A stretch of DNA of 6,091 nucleotides, from NCBI GenBank assembly GCA_002503885.1, contig DASQ01000061.1, positions 1-6,091 of the forward strand, read 5' to 3'. This document shows, in pieces, positions 5,922 to 6,091 of this stretch. Within the stretch, counting starts at the first letter, position 1. Every line of letters begins with the position of its first letter. The position numbers and the translations under genes were made by a program. The DNA is from Methanoculleus marisnigri. GTDB taxonomy: Archaea > Halobacteriota > Methanomicrobia > Methanomicrobiales > Methanoculleaceae. The notes under the pieces were generated by a model, which did no database searches, was not told the origin of the DNA, and was given only the letters and a program-made list of their open reading frames with translations.

Positions 5922-6060
5922 GTGAACTACCCCCAGCTTACGCAGGGGGCTTCCTGCTTCATCCCCCTCCCCACCGGGAGCGAGTCCACAGGCCCTTCGG
6001 CGCGTTCCGCGCCTGCAAGTGCAACGTTCTTGATATTGATCGCGGCGTTCAGATCCCGGT
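5922..6060 (-). ncRNA. Candidate omega-RNA scaffold at the 3' end of tnpB
   Basis: In characterised TnpB systems the guide RNA scaffold is the 3' end of the tnpB transcript plus the transposon right end, with the guide starting just past the element. Here the tnpB 3' end is GC-rich and structured. It ends in a hairpin (5930-5949) followed by TAGTTCAC (5929-5922), a plausible right-end terminus. The upstream scaffold limit is not visible and 6060 is arbitrary. This is inferred from family knowledge plus the visible hairpin. Confidence 0.35.
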
Positions 6061-6091
6061 CGTGGGTCGTGCCGCAGTCCGGGCACGTCCA
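5927..6091 (-). CDS. tnpB: TnpB (IS200/IS605 or IS1341 group), C-terminal part, cut by window edge
   Basis: The last 54 codons of a tnpB gene run from the right edge to the TAG at 5929-5927. They begin WTCPDCGTTHDRDLNAAINI. The C-P-x-C-G pair is the second half of the TnpB zinc finger, and HDRDLNAAxNI carries the third RuvC catalytic Asp. The typical tail follows, ending EAPCVSWG. TnpB is an RNA-guided DNA nuclease, an ancestor of Cas12, encoded by IS605-type and tnpB-only transposons. It uses an omega-RNA from the 3' end of its own gene. The catalytic Asp seen here is intact; the other two RuvC residues and any tnpA lie outside the window. Codon use matches the neighbouring genes, so the element may be long resident. 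Confidence 0.88.
   Translation of the reverse strand, partial: WTCPDCGTTHDRDLNAAINIKNVALAGAERAEGPVDSLPVGRGMKQEAPCVSWG
5930..5949 (-). repeat. Right-end hairpin of the transposon, GUAA loop
   Basis: On the minus strand CCCCC-T-GC and GC-T-GGGGG pair around a GTAA loop. The stem has 5 bp, one T-T mismatch and 2 bp. The RNA form has a GNRA-type GUAA tetraloop. Subterminal imperfect palindromes of this kind mark IS200/IS605 ends and are where TnpA binds. The hairpin overlaps the last tnpB codons and stops one base before the stop codon ends. Confidence 0.6.

Noticed and set aside
5901..6086. Extension of the flavodoxin frame into the transposon
   Set aside because: This stretch is Arg-rich and antisense-like in character, and the tnpB frame is the recognisable one. 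The flavodoxin fold begins at the ATG at 5900.
1..6091. tRNA, rRNA, CRISPR array or direct-repeat cluster
   Set aside because: I looked for cloverleaf or repeat-spacer patterns by eye and saw none.

Overview
The window looks like chromosomal DNA of a high-GC methanogenic archaeon, most likely Methanomicrobiales and plausibly Methanoculleus-like. This is inference from gene content and signals, not a database match. The genes have strong G/C third-position bias, archaeal Shine-Dalgarno sites (AGGAGG, GGTGA) and short TATA-like boxes in otherwise GC-rich spacers. The gene set is typical of such genomes: a MenA-like UbiA prenyltransferase, a PKD/DUF2341 surface protein, a LEA14-like lipoprotein, an HI0933-type flavoprotein, an archaeal BofA-like membrane protein, a small flavodoxin and a TnpB.

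Layout. Positions 1-338 hold a coding remnant with no start codon (54-293), then a short palindromic promoter/operator region. A UbiA-family membrane prenyltransferase (339-1262, +) runs convergently into a two-gene minus-strand unit: a secreted PKD/DUF2341 protein (2987-1764) followed 10 nt later by a LEA14-like lipoprotein (1753-1253). Divergent from that unit is an HI0933/YhiN-type FAD oxidoreductase (3087-4325, +). A 211-nt spacer follows, with two terminator-like elements and an AT-rich promoter island. Next come two plus-strand envelope genes, a transglutaminase-like protein (4537-5094) and a BofA-family membrane protein (5153-5428). These converge on a small flavodoxin (5900-5436, -). 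The right edge is the 3' end of a tnpB gene (6091-5927, -) with its predicted right-end hairpin, ending 26 nt upstream of the flavodoxin start.

How they work together. The PKD/DUF2341 and LEA14-like genes form a likely operon for cell-surface proteins. The transglutaminase-like and BofA-like genes may form a second envelope pair. The prenyltransferase, the FAD oxidoreductase and the flavodoxin have no evident shared pathway. I found no clear new multi-gene system. The most noteworthy points are the TnpB right end (candidate omega-RNA), whose predicted guide would lie in the flavodoxin leader, and the flavodoxin's apparent lack of a flavin-binding loop.
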